Below are positions 1 to 7,673 of a stretch of 64,000 nt of DNA, piece by piece. How positions within the stretch are numbered: the stretch's first letter is position 1; every line of letters begins with the position of its first letter. The position numbers and the translations under genes are program-made. Under the pieces are notes generated by a model that saw nothing but the letters and a program-made list of their open reading frames with translations, did not search any database and had not been told where the DNA came from. This DNA is from Micromonospora rubida (lineage in GTDB: Bacteria; Actinomycetota; Actinomycetes; Mycobacteriales; Micromonosporaceae), in NCBI RefSeq assembly GCF_009908295.1, contig NZ_JAAALO010000007.1, positions 248,001-312,000 on the forward strand, written 5' to 3'.

Positions 1-76
1 AGCGCTCTCTTGGCGGCCACAGCTCTCACGTCGCCCCGCCGCGCCCGCCCCGCCGTAAGTCCTCGGGAGGACCTCC

Positions 77-1633
77 ATGACGCGACAGCGCCGCGCGTTC
101 GGCACCGTCACCGCAGCTCTCCTGCTCGTCGTCGCGTCCCCGCTGGCGGCCCGCGCCGGCGACGTCCCAGATGCCCCTGCCCCGGCGGCCACCACGACGG
201 CCGCTGCCGGCCTCGCGCCGGAACTGGTCACGGCGATGCGCCGCGACCTCGGGCTGACCGCCGAGCAGATCGGTGCCCGGCTGCGCGTCGAGGCCGCCGC
301 GCCGCCGGTCGAGAAGCGGCTGCGCGCCCGGCTCGGCGCGGCGTTCGCCGGCGCCTGGATCCCGGCGGGCGGGCAGCGGCTGACCGTGGCGGTCACCGAT
401 CCGGCGCTCACCGCCGTCGTCCGCGCCGAGGGCGCGGACGCCACCGTCGTCGCCCGCAGCGAGCGCACGCTCGGCACCGTGAAGCAGGCCCTCGACCGGC
501 ACGCCGACCGGGCGGACCCGCGGCGGATCCGCGGCTGGCGCGTCGACGTCGCCGACAACACCGTCGTGCTGACGGCGGCGCCGGGCGCCGCCGCCGAGGC
601 GACCGCGTTCGCGCGGGCCGGCGGCGTCGCCGCCGACGCCGTCCGGGTCGTCGAGTCCGCCGACACGCCCCGCCCGCTGTACGACATCCGCGGTGGCGAC
701 CAGTACGTCATCAACGGCAACACGCTGTGCTCGGTCGGCTTCGCGGTCGCCGGCGGCTTCGTCACGGCCGGCCACTGCGGCGGGACCGGCAGCCCGACGC
801 TCGGCTTCAACAACGTCGCGCAGGGCACGTTCGCCGGCTCGTCCTTCCCCGGCAACGACTACGGCTGGGTACGCACCAACGGCAACTGGACCCCGCAGCC
901 CTGGGTGAACAACCACTCCGGCGGCAACGTGACGGTGGCCGGCTCGCAGGACGCGGCGATCGGCAGCTCCGTCTGCCGTTCGGGACGCACCACCGGCTGG
1001 CGCTGCGGCACAATCCTCGGCCGCAACGAGACCGTGAACTACGCCCAGGGCGCGGTGTCCGGCCTGACCCGCAGCAACGCCTGCGCCGAGGGCGGCGACT
1101 CCGGCGGGGCGTGGATCAGCGGCAATCAGGCGCAGGGGGTCACCTCCGGCGGCTCCGGCAACTGCTCCACCGGGGGCACCACCTTCTTCCAGCCGGTCAA
1201 CGAGATCCTCGGCGCGTACGGGCTGTCGCTGGTCACGACCGGCGGCGGGGGCGGGAACCGGCTGATCAGCAACTGGAACAACAAGTGCATCGACGTGCCG
1301 AACTCGAACTTCTCCGACGGGGTGCCCCTGCAGATGTGGAACTGCAACGGCACCGGGGCCCAGGCGTGGACGCTCACCGGAGGTTCCCTGCACACCCAGA
1401 ACAACAAGTGCATGGACGTGGCCTGGGGGTCCACCGCCAACGGCGCGGTGATCCAGATCGCCAACTGTAGCGGCAACCCCGCCCAGCAGTTCGTCCTGTC
1501 CGCCGCCGGTGACCTGGTCAACCCGCAGGCCAACAAGTGCGTCGACATCGCCGACTGGAACGGTGGCGACGGCGCCCGGCTCCAGCTGTGGGACTGCGCC
1601 GGCACCGCCAACCAGAAGTGGCGGCGGGGCTGA
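77..1633 (+). CDS. Secreted streptogrisin-type S1 protease with C-terminal ricin-B lectin domain
   Basis: Exported serine endopeptidase of the alpha-lytic/streptogrisin type (518 aa). A signal peptide spans about residues 1-27, then a pro-region to about 198 typical of this family, where it acts as a folding chaperone. The catalytic domain follows (about 203-390): His233 in TAGHCGG, Asp261 in GNDYG and Ser342 in GDSGGAW form a complete triad. A Gly-rich linker near 389-393 leads to a ricin-B beta-trefoil lectin (about 395-518) with repeated CxD and QxW-type motifs, which probably holds the enzyme on a glycan. The ATG start has GGGAGG a few bases upstream. The GH16 gene follows 55 bp downstream, so the two may be cotranscribed. 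Seen: triad, export signal and lectin repeats. Inferred: substrate and targeting. Confidence 0.93.
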   Translation: MTRQRRAFGTVTAALLLVVASPLAARAGDVPDAPAPAATTTAAAGLAPELVTAMRRDLGLTAEQIGARLRVEAAAPPVEKRLRARLGAAFAGAWIPAGGQRLTVAVTDPALTAVVRAEGADATVVARSERTLGTVKQALDRHADRADPRRIRGWRVDVADNTVVLTAAPGAAAEATAFARAGGVAADAVRVVESADTPRPLYDIRGGDQYVINGNTLCSVGFAVAGGFVTAGHCGGTGSPTLGFNNVAQGTFAGSSFPGNDYGWVRTNGNWTPQPWVNNHSGGNVTVAGSQDAAIGSSVCRSGRTTGWRCGTILGRNETVNYAQGAVSGLTRSNACAEGGDSGGAWISGNQAQGVTSGGSGNCSTGGTTFFQPVNEILGAYGLSLVTTGGGGGNRLISNWNNKCIDVPNSNFSDGVPLQMWNCNGTGAQAWTLTGGSLHTQNNKCMDVAWGSTANGAVIQIANCSGNPAQQFVLSAAGDLVNPQANKCVDIADWNGGDGARLQLWDCAGTANQKWRRG

Positions 1634-1688
1634 CCGCGCCCCCTCGCCGGCCGTACGACCGCCCGGACCGTCCCCCTTGGAGGCTCCC

Positions 1689-2939
1689 GTGACCAGATCC
1701 CGCTCCGCGCCCCGTGCGCTCGCCCGCGCCGCCGTCGCCCTCGCCGTCGCCGCGGCGTCCCTCGTCCTGCCCGGCCCCACCGCGCCCGCCCAGGCGGCGA
1801 TCGGCGGCATCACCTGGCAGGACGAGTTCAACGCCCCCGCCGGCGCGGCCGTCGACCAGAGCAAGTGGCGGTTCGACATCGGCGGCGGCGGGTGGGGCAA
1901 CAACGAGAGGCAGTACTACACGAACAGCACCAGCAACGCGGTGCACGACGGCCAGGGCAACCTGGTCATCACCGCCCGCCGGGAGAACCCGGCCAACTAC
2001 CAGTGCCACTACGGCCGGTGCGAGTACACCTCGGCCCGGCTGCTGACCGCCGCGACGTTCACCCAGGCGTACGGCCGGTTCGAGGCCCGGATCAAGATTC
2101 CCCGGGGCCAGGGCATCTGGCCGGCGTTCTGGATGCTCGGCAACGACATGGGCAGCGTGGGCTGGCCGAACGCCGGCGAGATCGACATCATGGAGAACAT
2201 CGGCCGGGAGCCGAACACCGTGTACGGCACCATCCATGGGCCCGGCTACTCCGGCGGCGGGGGCATCACCGGCAGCCGCACCGTGGGCGCGCCGCTGGCC
2301 GACGGCTTCCACACCTACCGGGTGGACTGGGAGCCCAACTCGATCGTGTGGTATCTCGACGGCGTCGAGTTCCACCGCGTCGACCCGAGCCGGCTGGGCG
2401 GCAACCGGTGGGTCTTCGACCACCCGTTCTTCATGATCCTGAACGTGGCCGTCGGCGGCAACTGGCCGGGCTACCCGGATGGCACCTCCCAGTTCCCGCA
2501 GCAGATGCTGGTCGACTACGTCCGGGTCAACAGCTACACCGACGGTGGCAACCCCGGCACCACGCGGTTGCGGGGCGCGCAGAGCGGGCGGTGCATCGAC
2601 ATCCCGAGCGCCAACCCGGTCGATGGCGCCAAGCTGCAGATCTGGGACTGCAACACCACCGCCGCGCAGGCGTGGACCTTCGCCGGCGACGGCACGGTGC
2701 GGGCGATGGGCAAGTGCATGGACCCCGCCTGGGCCGGGACTGCCAACGGCACCGAGGTCAACCTCGTCACCTGCAACGGCAACCCGGCCCAGCGGTTCAC
2801 CCTGAACGCCGCCGGTGACCTGGTGAATCTCAGCGCCAACCGGTGCGTCGACGTGCGCGACCAGAATCCGGCCAACGGGGGCAAGCTCCAGCTCTGGGAC
2901 TGCGCCGGCAGCGCCAATCAGAGGTGGTCGCGGTACTGA
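1689..2939 (+). CDS. Secreted GH16 endo-beta-glucanase (laminarinase-like) with ricin-B lectin domain
   Basis: Glycoside hydrolase family 16 enzyme, probably an endo-beta-1,3-glucanase, 416 aa. The GTG at 1689 is chosen because GGAGG lies 5 bp upstream and an export signal follows (Arg-rich start, Ala/Leu core, AQA cleavage region near residue 37). The catalytic domain carries the GH16 signature GEIDIMENIG, with both catalytic glutamates present, and Trp-rich substrate-cleft motifs such as WPAFWMLGND. The last 125 residues are a ricin-B lectin whose third repeat nearly matches that of the preceding protease gene (GDLVN, CVD and LQLWDCAG blocks shared). A strong hairpin lies about 50 bp after the stop. 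Substrate beyond beta-glucan cannot be fixed from sequence. Confidence 0.93.
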   Translation: MTRSRSAPRALARAAVALAVAAASLVLPGPTAPAQAAIGGITWQDEFNAPAGAAVDQSKWRFDIGGGGWGNNERQYYTNSTSNAVHDGQGNLVITARRENPANYQCHYGRCEYTSARLLTAATFTQAYGRFEARIKIPRGQGIWPAFWMLGNDMGSVGWPNAGEIDIMENIGREPNTVYGTIHGPGYSGGGGITGSRTVGAPLADGFHTYRVDWEPNSIVWYLDGVEFHRVDPSRLGGNRWVFDHPFFMILNVAVGGNWPGYPDGTSQFPQQMLVDYVRVNSYTDGGNPGTTRLRGAQSGRCIDIPSANPVDGAKLQIWDCNTTAAQAWTFAGDGTVRAMGKCMDPAWAGTANGTEVNLVTCNGNPAQRFTLNAAGDLVNLSANRCVDVRDQNPANGGKLQLWDCAGSANQRWSRY

Positions 2940-2988
2940 CCAGCGAACGGGGGCGCCGACGAACCATCCCGTCGACGCGTGACGAAGG

Positions 2989-3023
2989 GGCCCGGCGCAG
3001 CACGCAAGCCGCTGCGCCGGGCC
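2989..3023 (+). terminator. Hairpin terminator after the protease-glucanase pair
   Basis: Perfect 12-bp inverted repeat (GGCCCGGCGCAG and its complement) around an 11-nt loop, 50 bp after the GH16 stop. There is no U-run, as is usual for actinobacterial terminators. It also lies just past the end of the convergent regulator gene and could serve both strands. Confidence 0.65.
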
Positions 3024-3118
3024 GGGTGCGGCCGGCGGATCGAGTAGTTGATCTTCGCGAGCCTGGCGCGGTGGCCCGGCGATCGTGGTGACCAGGTGTC
3101 CCAGCTCCGGACGCCCGC

Positions 3119-4348
3119 TCAGCCGGCGCCGAGCCGGGCCTGCCCCGGCCGTCGCGCCGTGGGCCCACCGACGGCCGGGCGCATCCGGGACAGCAGGGCC
3201 GGCGCGGCGGCCCCGGCCGGGTGAGCCGGGTCGGCCAGGGTGCGCAGTCGCGGCGGCCGGGCCCGCTCCGCAGCGGCCCCCGGACCCCACGCCGGTTCGG
3301 CGGCCGTCGGGCCCGGGCCGGCCAGTACGAGTGTGCCGCGGGCCGCCGCCCGTTCCGCGGCGGCCCGCAGGGCGAGCGGGCGAGCCCCGCAGCGCCGGAC
3401 GAGGTCGTACGCGGCATCGGGCTCCGCGTCGACCCGGTCGCCCAGCAGTCCGCGCAGCAGTTCGACGGCCGCCTCGGTGCTCAGCGGCCCCAACTCCAGC
3501 CGCCGCGCGCCATGCCGGACGACCAGATCGGCCAGGTTCTCCCGACTGGTCACCAGGACCAGGCAGCCCGGTGACCCGGGCAGCAGAGGACGGATCTGCT
3601 CGACGGAGGACGCGTTGTCGAGCAGCACCAGCGTCCGGCGGCCGGACATCCGGGTCCGGTAGCAGGCGGCCAGCGCGGCCGGCGTGCCGGGTTGCCCGGC
3701 ACCGGCGACGCCGAGGGCGTTGAGGAAGGCGGCGAGCACCTCCGTCGACGACGGCGGCTGACCCGAGCCGTCGCCCCGCAGGTCCACGTAGAGCTGGCCG
3801 TCGGGGAAAGACCTGGCCACCCGGTGCGCCCAGTGCACGGCCAGCGCGGTCTTGCCGATCCCGGCCGCCCCGGTGAGCAGCACGGTCATCATCGCCGTCT
3901 GGTTCGTCGCCTCGGCGAGCAGCGCGTCCAGCGTGCCGCGTAGCAGGCCGCGCCCGGTGAACGGCAGGACGTCGGGGGGTAGCTCCCGGGGCACGGGGAC
4001 GGTCGCCGCCCGCGCCCACGCCCGGTCCTGTGGTGTCGGGTCCACCGGGCCGACATCGTCGCGGGCCTGGCAGCGGAGGGCCCGGCCCCACAGGTCGGCG
4101 AACTCGTCGACGTCGCCGCCGAGCACCCGGACGATCTCGCGCACCATCTCCCAGCGGGCGAGGCGCGGACGGACGAAGACGGCGTGGATGGAGGTGGGGT
4201 TGATCCCCGTCGGCCACCGCTCGGCGCGGGTCAGCCGCTGCAACCGGCGCATGCTCGGCTGGCCGGCAGCGACGTGCAGGTCGTGCAGCCGCTCGTAGAA
4301 ATCGGCCACGGGACCCGTTGGCACGAACGGACGGGTGAGCCGACCCAT
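3119..4348 (-). CDS. XRE-type HTH / NB-ARC ATPase regulator, short form
   Basis: Probable cytoplasmic transcription regulator, 409 aa. The N-terminal 80 residues resemble the Xre-like helix-turn-helix that precedes NB-ARC in many actinobacterial proteins. The NTPase core follows: Walker A GAAGIGKTAL near residue 160, a Walker B-like LVLLDNAS, a sensor-like VTSREN, and a degenerate GxPLALR motif near 340. The last 65 residues are Pro/Ala/Arg-rich with no winged helix or TPR tail, so the protein is shorter than AfsR-like relatives. The ATG at 4348 is preferred over an upstream GTG (4363) because GGGGAGA sits 6-7 bp before it. It is divergent from the secreted protease gene at 4561 across a 212-bp region with a 19-bp palindrome. 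Ligand and target are unknown. Confidence 0.75.
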   Translation of the reverse strand: MGRLTRPFVPTGPVADFYERLHDLHVAAGQPSMRRLQRLTRAERWPTGINPTSIHAVFVRPRLARWEMVREIVRVLGGDVDEFADLWGRALRCQARDDVGPVDPTPQDRAWARAATVPVPRELPPDVLPFTGRGLLRGTLDALLAEATNQTAMMTVLLTGAAGIGKTALAVHWAHRVARSFPDGQLYVDLRGDGSGQPPSSTEVLAAFLNALGVAGAGQPGTPAALAACYRTRMSGRRTLVLLDNASSVEQIRPLLPGSPGCLVLVTSRENLADLVVRHGARRLELGPLSTEAAVELLRGLLGDRVDAEPDAAYDLVRRCGARPLALRAAAERAAARGTLVLAGPGPTAAEPAWGPGAAAERARPPRLRTLADPAHPAGAAAPALLSRMRPAVGGPTARRPGQARLGAG

Positions 4349-4439
4349 CGGTGTTCTCCCCACGTGTTCGACGCTGTTGCGGATTGTCGATACCAGTTTC
4401 TATCACTCTCGGCGTCGACGTCATTGCCATGAGTCATGA

Positions 4440-4458
4440 CGCTGACACACTGTCAGCG
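4440..4458. promoter_or_regulatory. Perfect 19-bp palindrome between divergent genes (operator candidate)
   Basis: CGCTGACA, a 3-nt spacer CAC, then TGTCAGCG: an 8+8 perfect inverted repeat. It lies 92 bp before the NB-ARC regulator start and 102 bp before the protease start. The symmetry suggests a dimeric DNA-binding protein, possibly the adjacent HTH regulator. This is an inference from position and symmetry only. Confidence 0.5.
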
Positions 4459-4560
4459 ACAGAATTAACGCCTCGATCCGCTTCCGTTCATGTCTCGCGG
4501 CTGGCCATGCTGTCGCCAGCGCTTAGACAAGCGCCAATTCCGTCACTAGAAGGAGAACGA

Positions 4561-5607
4561 ATGCACTTTCCGGACATCCGGCGCGCGACCCGGGTCGCCG
4601 CGACCGTGACGCTCGCTGCGGGAATGGCCCTGGTCGGCGCTGGCGCCGCGCAGGCGGCCCCGGCCTCCGACGCCACCGCCGGGACGTCGGTCAGCACGGC
4701 GCTGGCGACCACCTCCGCCAACGCCCGCAGTGGACTGACCACCGCCGAGCAGGCCAGCAACTACTGGACCCCCGAGCGGATGCGCACCGCGATCTCGGCG
4801 GACACGCTGGTCAAGAAGGCTCCTGCCAGCTCTGGTGAGAGCGTGCGCCCGACCGGCACGGCCCAGTCCACCCCGCCCGCCGCGCCGACCGTGAAGGCCG
4901 CCACCAGCCGCGTCCCCGCAGCCGGCGGCTCCATGGCCGCCAACGTCGCCGCCTCCGCCACGGTCGGCAAGGTCTTCTTCTACAACCCGGCCAACGGATT
5001 GAACTACGTCTGCTCGGCGGGCACCGTGAACAGCGGTTCCAAACTGCTCGTCATGAGCGCAGGGCACTGCGTGCACGGCGGTAGCGGCGGCCAGTGGATG
5101 CAGAACTGGGTATTCGTCCCGCTGTACAACTACGGATCCGAGCCGTATGGTCGCTGGTCGGCGAAGTACCTGACGACCTTCAATGCGTGGATCAACGACA
5201 GCAACCTCGACCGGGACGTCTCCTACATCACGGTGTGGCCGAACGGCTCCAACCAGCGGCCCGTCGACGTGCTCGGCGGAAACGGCCTCTCGGTCAATTA
5301 CAGCTACGACCAGGCCGTGACCATTCTCGCCTACCCGGCGGCGCCCCCGTACGACGGCGGCTGGCAGCAGTACTGCCAGGGCACGACCTACCGGCCCGGC
5401 ATCTGGCCGTTCCAGGAGAACAAGATCGCCCTCGGCTGCGGCTTCACGGGTGGCTCCAGCGGCTCGGTCTGGCTACGGCTGTACAACGACGCGTACGGCT
5501 ACGTCAACGGCATCATGAGCACGCTGGACGGCAACGGGGTGAACCGGAGCTCGTACTTCGACACCGCGGTCATGGACGTCTACAACTCGGTGGCGAACCG
5601 CACCTGA
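4561..5607 (+). CDS. Secreted trypsin-like (V8/glutamyl-type) serine protease
   Basis: Exported chymotrypsin-fold serine peptidase, 348 aa. The ATG follows AGAAGGAGA at good spacing. The signal peptide ends near AQA at about residue 33. The pro-region contains YWTPERMRTA, a motif common in actinobacterial trypsin-like pro-sequences, and a Pro/Ala-rich stretch. The catalytic domain begins near 135, with His in MSAGHCV, Asp in LDRDVSY and Ser in GGSSGSV, so the triad is complete. Mature-domain features (short CSAGTV strand, two Cys near GLGCGF) resemble the V8-like peptidase group. The downstream 77-aa membrane protein shares the pro-region motif and may belong to the same unit, although a hairpin lies between them. 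Confidence 0.9.
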   Translation: MHFPDIRRATRVAATVTLAAGMALVGAGAAQAAPASDATAGTSVSTALATTSANARSGLTTAEQASNYWTPERMRTAISADTLVKKAPASSGESVRPTGTAQSTPPAAPTVKAATSRVPAAGGSMAANVAASATVGKVFFYNPANGLNYVCSAGTVNSGSKLLVMSAGHCVHGGSGGQWMQNWVFVPLYNYGSEPYGRWSAKYLTTFNAWINDSNLDRDVSYITVWPNGSNQRPVDVLGGNGLSVNYSYDQAVTILAYPAAPPYDGGWQQYCQGTTYRPGIWPFQENKIALGCGFTGGSSGSVWLRLYNDAYGYVNGIMSTLDGNGVNRSSYFDTAVMDVYNSVANRT

Positions 5608-5629
5608 GTCACCCGGCAGGGTGAAACGC

Positions 5630-5667
5630 CGACCCCGACCGCGATCCGTGGGATCCGGTCGGGGTTC
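5630..5667 (+). terminator. Hairpin after the trypsin-like protease
   Basis: ACCCCGACC pairs with GGTCGGGGT, and inside it GATCC pairs with GGATC around a 3-nt loop, giving about 15 pairs with one bulge. It starts 23 bp after the stop codon. Termination may be partial, since the small co-oriented gene follows at 5754. Confidence 0.6.
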
Positions 5668-5753
5668 GCGCGCGTCCCATCGAGGTGGTGATCCGGTCGC
5701 CGGCCGGCGACCCGATCGTTCGAAGCGCCGGGGCCGGCGGAGAGGAGCGGAAG

Positions 5754-5987
5754 ATGAGGAACGGATGGATGGTGGCCGTGGGGGCGGCGGTCGCGGTCGT
5801 GCTGGTCGCCGTCGTGGTGGCCGGGGTGGCGACGGCCCGCCGGTCCGGGCCGGCGGGCCAGCCCTCGGGGCCCACGTCCACCGGCGACGTCGGAACGGCC
5901 AGCACGCGCCTGCCGACCCCGGACGACTCCTACTGGGACCCGGACCGGATGCGCAGCGCCCTGCCGGCGCCGATGCCGACCGACTGA
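5754..5987 (+). CDS. Small single-pass membrane protein with protease-pro-region motif
   Basis: 77-aa protein of unknown function. The ATG at 5754 follows GAGAGGAGC. Residues 5-28 form one hydrophobic segment (Val/Ala-rich), followed by an Arg-Arg pair and a Pro/Ser/Thr-rich external linker. The C-terminus carries YWDPDRMRSALP, closely matching YWTPERMRTAIS in the pro-region of the protease encoded 147 bp upstream. There is no catalytic domain and the protein ends 10 residues after the motif. It could be a decapitated protease pro-region, or an anchored protein that presents this motif to a partner. Membrane topology is predicted from sequence; function is not known. Confidence 0.7.
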   Translation: MRNGWMVAVGAAVAVVLVAVVVAGVATARRSGPAGQPSGPTSTGDVGTASTRLPTPDDSYWDPDRMRSALPAPMPTD

Positions 5988-6011
5988 GACGCCCGCGCCC
6001 CCGCTCTACGA

Positions 6012-6863
6012 CTACCCAATCCGGTACTGGTCGCCGTAGACGGCGAAGACCAGCGGCGTGTTCAGGTCGAAGTTGCCGTTGTTGAGGAACACCCGCTGGG
6101 CGGTGTCGACCCGGGACGTGTCGGAGTGGGCCGCCTCCTTCTTCATGTTGCCCGGCTTGGTGGCCGTGTACGCCTCGACCAGCTCCAGCATGTCGCCGGT
6201 GCCGGAGCAGAAGCCGATGATGCCGGCGGTGTAGCCCCGCCCGTCGCCGATGTCCTCGATGTAGGAGAACTGGGCCCGCCAGTTCAGCGACGAGTTCTCC
6301 GCGGCGGAGACGAGCTGCATGGCCACGTCCTTCTTCGCCGGGTTGTCGAGGTTGACGCCGGCGGGGGCGGACGGGCTGGGGGTGCCCCAGCCGGGCAGGG
6401 TCCACCGCTGGTTCGCGCTGCCGGCGCAGGTCCAGATCTGCAACCGGGTGCCGTCGGCCGTGTTCTGGCCCGTGACGTCCAGGCACTTGCCGGAGCCGGC
6501 GTTGACCAGGGCGCCGTTGGACGCGCTCCACCGCTGGGCGCCGGTGCCGTTGCAGTCGTACAACTGGATCTTGGCGCCGTCGGCGGTCGACGCGGCGGTG
6601 ACGTCCAGGCACTTGCCGAGCGCGCGGATCGAGCCGTCGGCGTTGCCGACGGTCCAGACCTGGGCGGCGGTGTTGTTGCAGGCGTAGAGCTGGACGGCGG
6701 TGCCGTTGGCGGAGCTGGCGGCGGCGACGTCGACGCACTTGCCGCCCAGTCCGGTGATCGGCCCGGCGGTCGCGGCGCTGGCCGACGGCAGGCCGTAGCC
6801 GACCGCCGCGGCGGGGACCAGCAGGGCCGCGGCGAGGTGGGCGGCTGTCCTCTTGGCAGGCAT
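6012..6863 (-). CDS. Ricin-B lectin fused to an internally deleted GH46 chitosanase
   Basis: Secreted protein of 283 aa: signal peptide (residues 1-31), ricin-B lectin (about 35-158), then GH46 chitosanase sequence from about 170. The chitosanase part begins well: AENSSLNW carries the catalytic Glu, GDGRGYT the catalytic Asp, and GIIGFCSGTGDM follows. It then jumps from the KPGN segment straight to KKEAAHSDTSRVD, which in the Streptomyces N174 enzyme lies about 120 residues further on. Only about 113 of the usual 235 catalytic-domain residues remain, and the frame is intact. The substrate-cleft lobe is therefore missing and the enzyme is probably inactive. The lectin may still work as a secreted glycan-binding protein. 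ATG at 6863. Confidence 0.85.
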   Translation of the reverse strand: MPAKRTAAHLAAALLVPAAAVGYGLPSASAATAGPITGLGGKCVDVAAASSANGTAVQLYACNNTAAQVWTVGNADGSIRALGKCLDVTAASTADGAKIQLYDCNGTGAQRWSASNGALVNAGSGKCLDVTGQNTADGTRLQIWTCAGSANQRWTLPGWGTPSPSAPAGVNLDNPAKKDVAMQLVSAAENSSLNWRAQFSYIEDIGDGRGYTAGIIGFCSGTGDMLELVEAYTATKPGNMKKEAAHSDTSRVDTAQRVFLNNGNFDLNTPLVFAVYGDQYRIG

Positions 6864-6915
6864 GGCACTTCTAGACGAGTAAGTCCTAACGACCCCCGGG
6901 GCTGTGGTATAGGCG

Positions 6916-6960
6916 AAGGGTGTTGAAGATCCGTTTGTGACGACAGACCTCAACACCCTT
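6916..6960. repeat. 11-bp inverted repeat spanning the start of the IS982-like fragment
   Basis: AAGGGTGTTGA at 6916-6926 and its exact complement at 6950-6960, with 23 nt between. The right arm lies inside codons 5-8 of the transposase fragment, and the GTG start is in the loop. It could be part of an element end or an RNA hairpin that hides the start codon. Confidence 0.5.
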
Positions 6961-7044
6961 CTGACCGCACTGTACGTGAAGATCGACGACTGGCTTGGAC
7001 GGCCGAACCGCCGCGAAGCGCTCCACGCCGACGTAGGCCGCTGA
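6937..7044 (+). pseudogene. IS982-family transposase N-terminal remnant
   Basis: A 35-codon frame from GTG 6937 to TGA 7044. It reads MTTDLNTLLTALYVKIDD and then LGRPNRREALHADVGR. The MTTDLNTLLTALYV start is characteristic of actinobacterial IS982-like transposases, which then continue for about 250 residues; here the frame stops almost at once and no catalytic region follows. The next 116 bp hold only the hairpin at 7080-7106. I read it as the stub of a decayed insertion sequence. The family assignment rests on remembered N-terminal consensus. Confidence 0.5.
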
Positions 7045-7079
7045 CCTGCGGCGACAAGCCGCGACGGTTGACGGCCCGA

Positions 7080-7106
7080 CCGGCCCGGACGCGTGGCCCG
7101 GGCCGG
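7080..7106 (-). terminator. Hairpin after the metzincin operon
   Basis: CCGGCCCGG and its complement CCGGGCCGG around a 9-nt loop. It lies 55 bp past the stop of the leftward three-gene operon, in the position expected of its terminator. Confidence 0.5.
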
Positions 7107-7160
7107 CCGCCCCCCCGATGGCGAACCGTCTGACGACGTCCCACCCGCGGAGTCCGCAGC

Positions 7161-7673
7161 TCAGGTGCGGATGTTGGGCAGGTTGACCCCGCAGGTGCGT
7201 TCGATGAACTCCCCCGCGCGGCGTCCGCTCGCCTTCACCGCCGTGCCGTTCGGCACGGTCGCCTCCGCAGCGGACGCGTCGTCGTGCTCGTGCGCGGCCG
7301 TGCCGGGGTCGTGCTCGTGCGCGGCCGTGCCGGCGTCGTGACCGGCCGCCTCCGGGCTCGATCCGGTCGGGCCGTGGTCGTGCGGGGTGGTGGGCTCGGG
7401 TCCCCCCAGTGCACCGGCGAGCCGCTCCAGGTCCGGGGTGAGCTCCCGTGGTGCGGAGCGGATCAGGGCGGCCATCGCCTCGACCCGCTGCTCACTGGTG
7501 AGCTCGCCCTGGTTGACCAGAGCGAAGGTCCGCGCCTCGGCGCAGAACTGGCTCCGGCCCGACCAGTCCGAGGGCAGATCCGGCCGAGACAGCCACCACC
7601 CGCCCAGCGCGGCGGCGGCCACCGCGACCACCGCCGCACCGGAGAACAGCAGACGACGATCAGACGTTGTCAT
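7161..7673 (-). CDS. Membrane-anchored protein with His-rich repeats, function unknown
   Basis: 170-aa protein with one N-terminal membrane segment (about residues 9-28) and an external region. The first half (CAEARTF, LTSEQRVEAM, PRELTPDLERLAGAL) looks like a small helical domain. The second half has a His/Asp-rich run with two near copies of GTAAHEHD and an earlier PHDHGP, then a short ending with one Cys. His clusters of this type often bind Zn, Ni or Cu. The preferred ATG at 7673 overlaps the upstream metzincin gene by 14 bp, so translation is probably coupled; another ATG exists at 7691. Context suggests a role alongside the zinc protease, for example metal supply or restraint. That is inference. 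Confidence 0.65.
   Translation of the reverse strand: MTTSDRRLLFSGAAVVAVAAAALGGWWLSRPDLPSDWSGRSQFCAEARTFALVNQGELTSEQRVEAMAALIRSAPRELTPDLERLAGALGGPEPTTPHDHGPTGSSPEAAGHDAGTAAHEHDPGTAAHEHDDASAAEATVPNGTAVKASGRRAGEFIERTCGVNLPNIRT

Noticed and set aside
26..1903. Long minus-strand open frame across the protease gene.
   Set aside because: Arg/Gly/Ala-rich shadow; the plus-strand frame has a full catalytic triad and signal peptide.
3119..4348. Idea that the NB-ARC regulator is frameshifted and continues into a TPR tail.
   Set aside because: I read the other minus-strand frames downstream and found no winged-helix or TPR-like pattern, so it is recorded as a short form.
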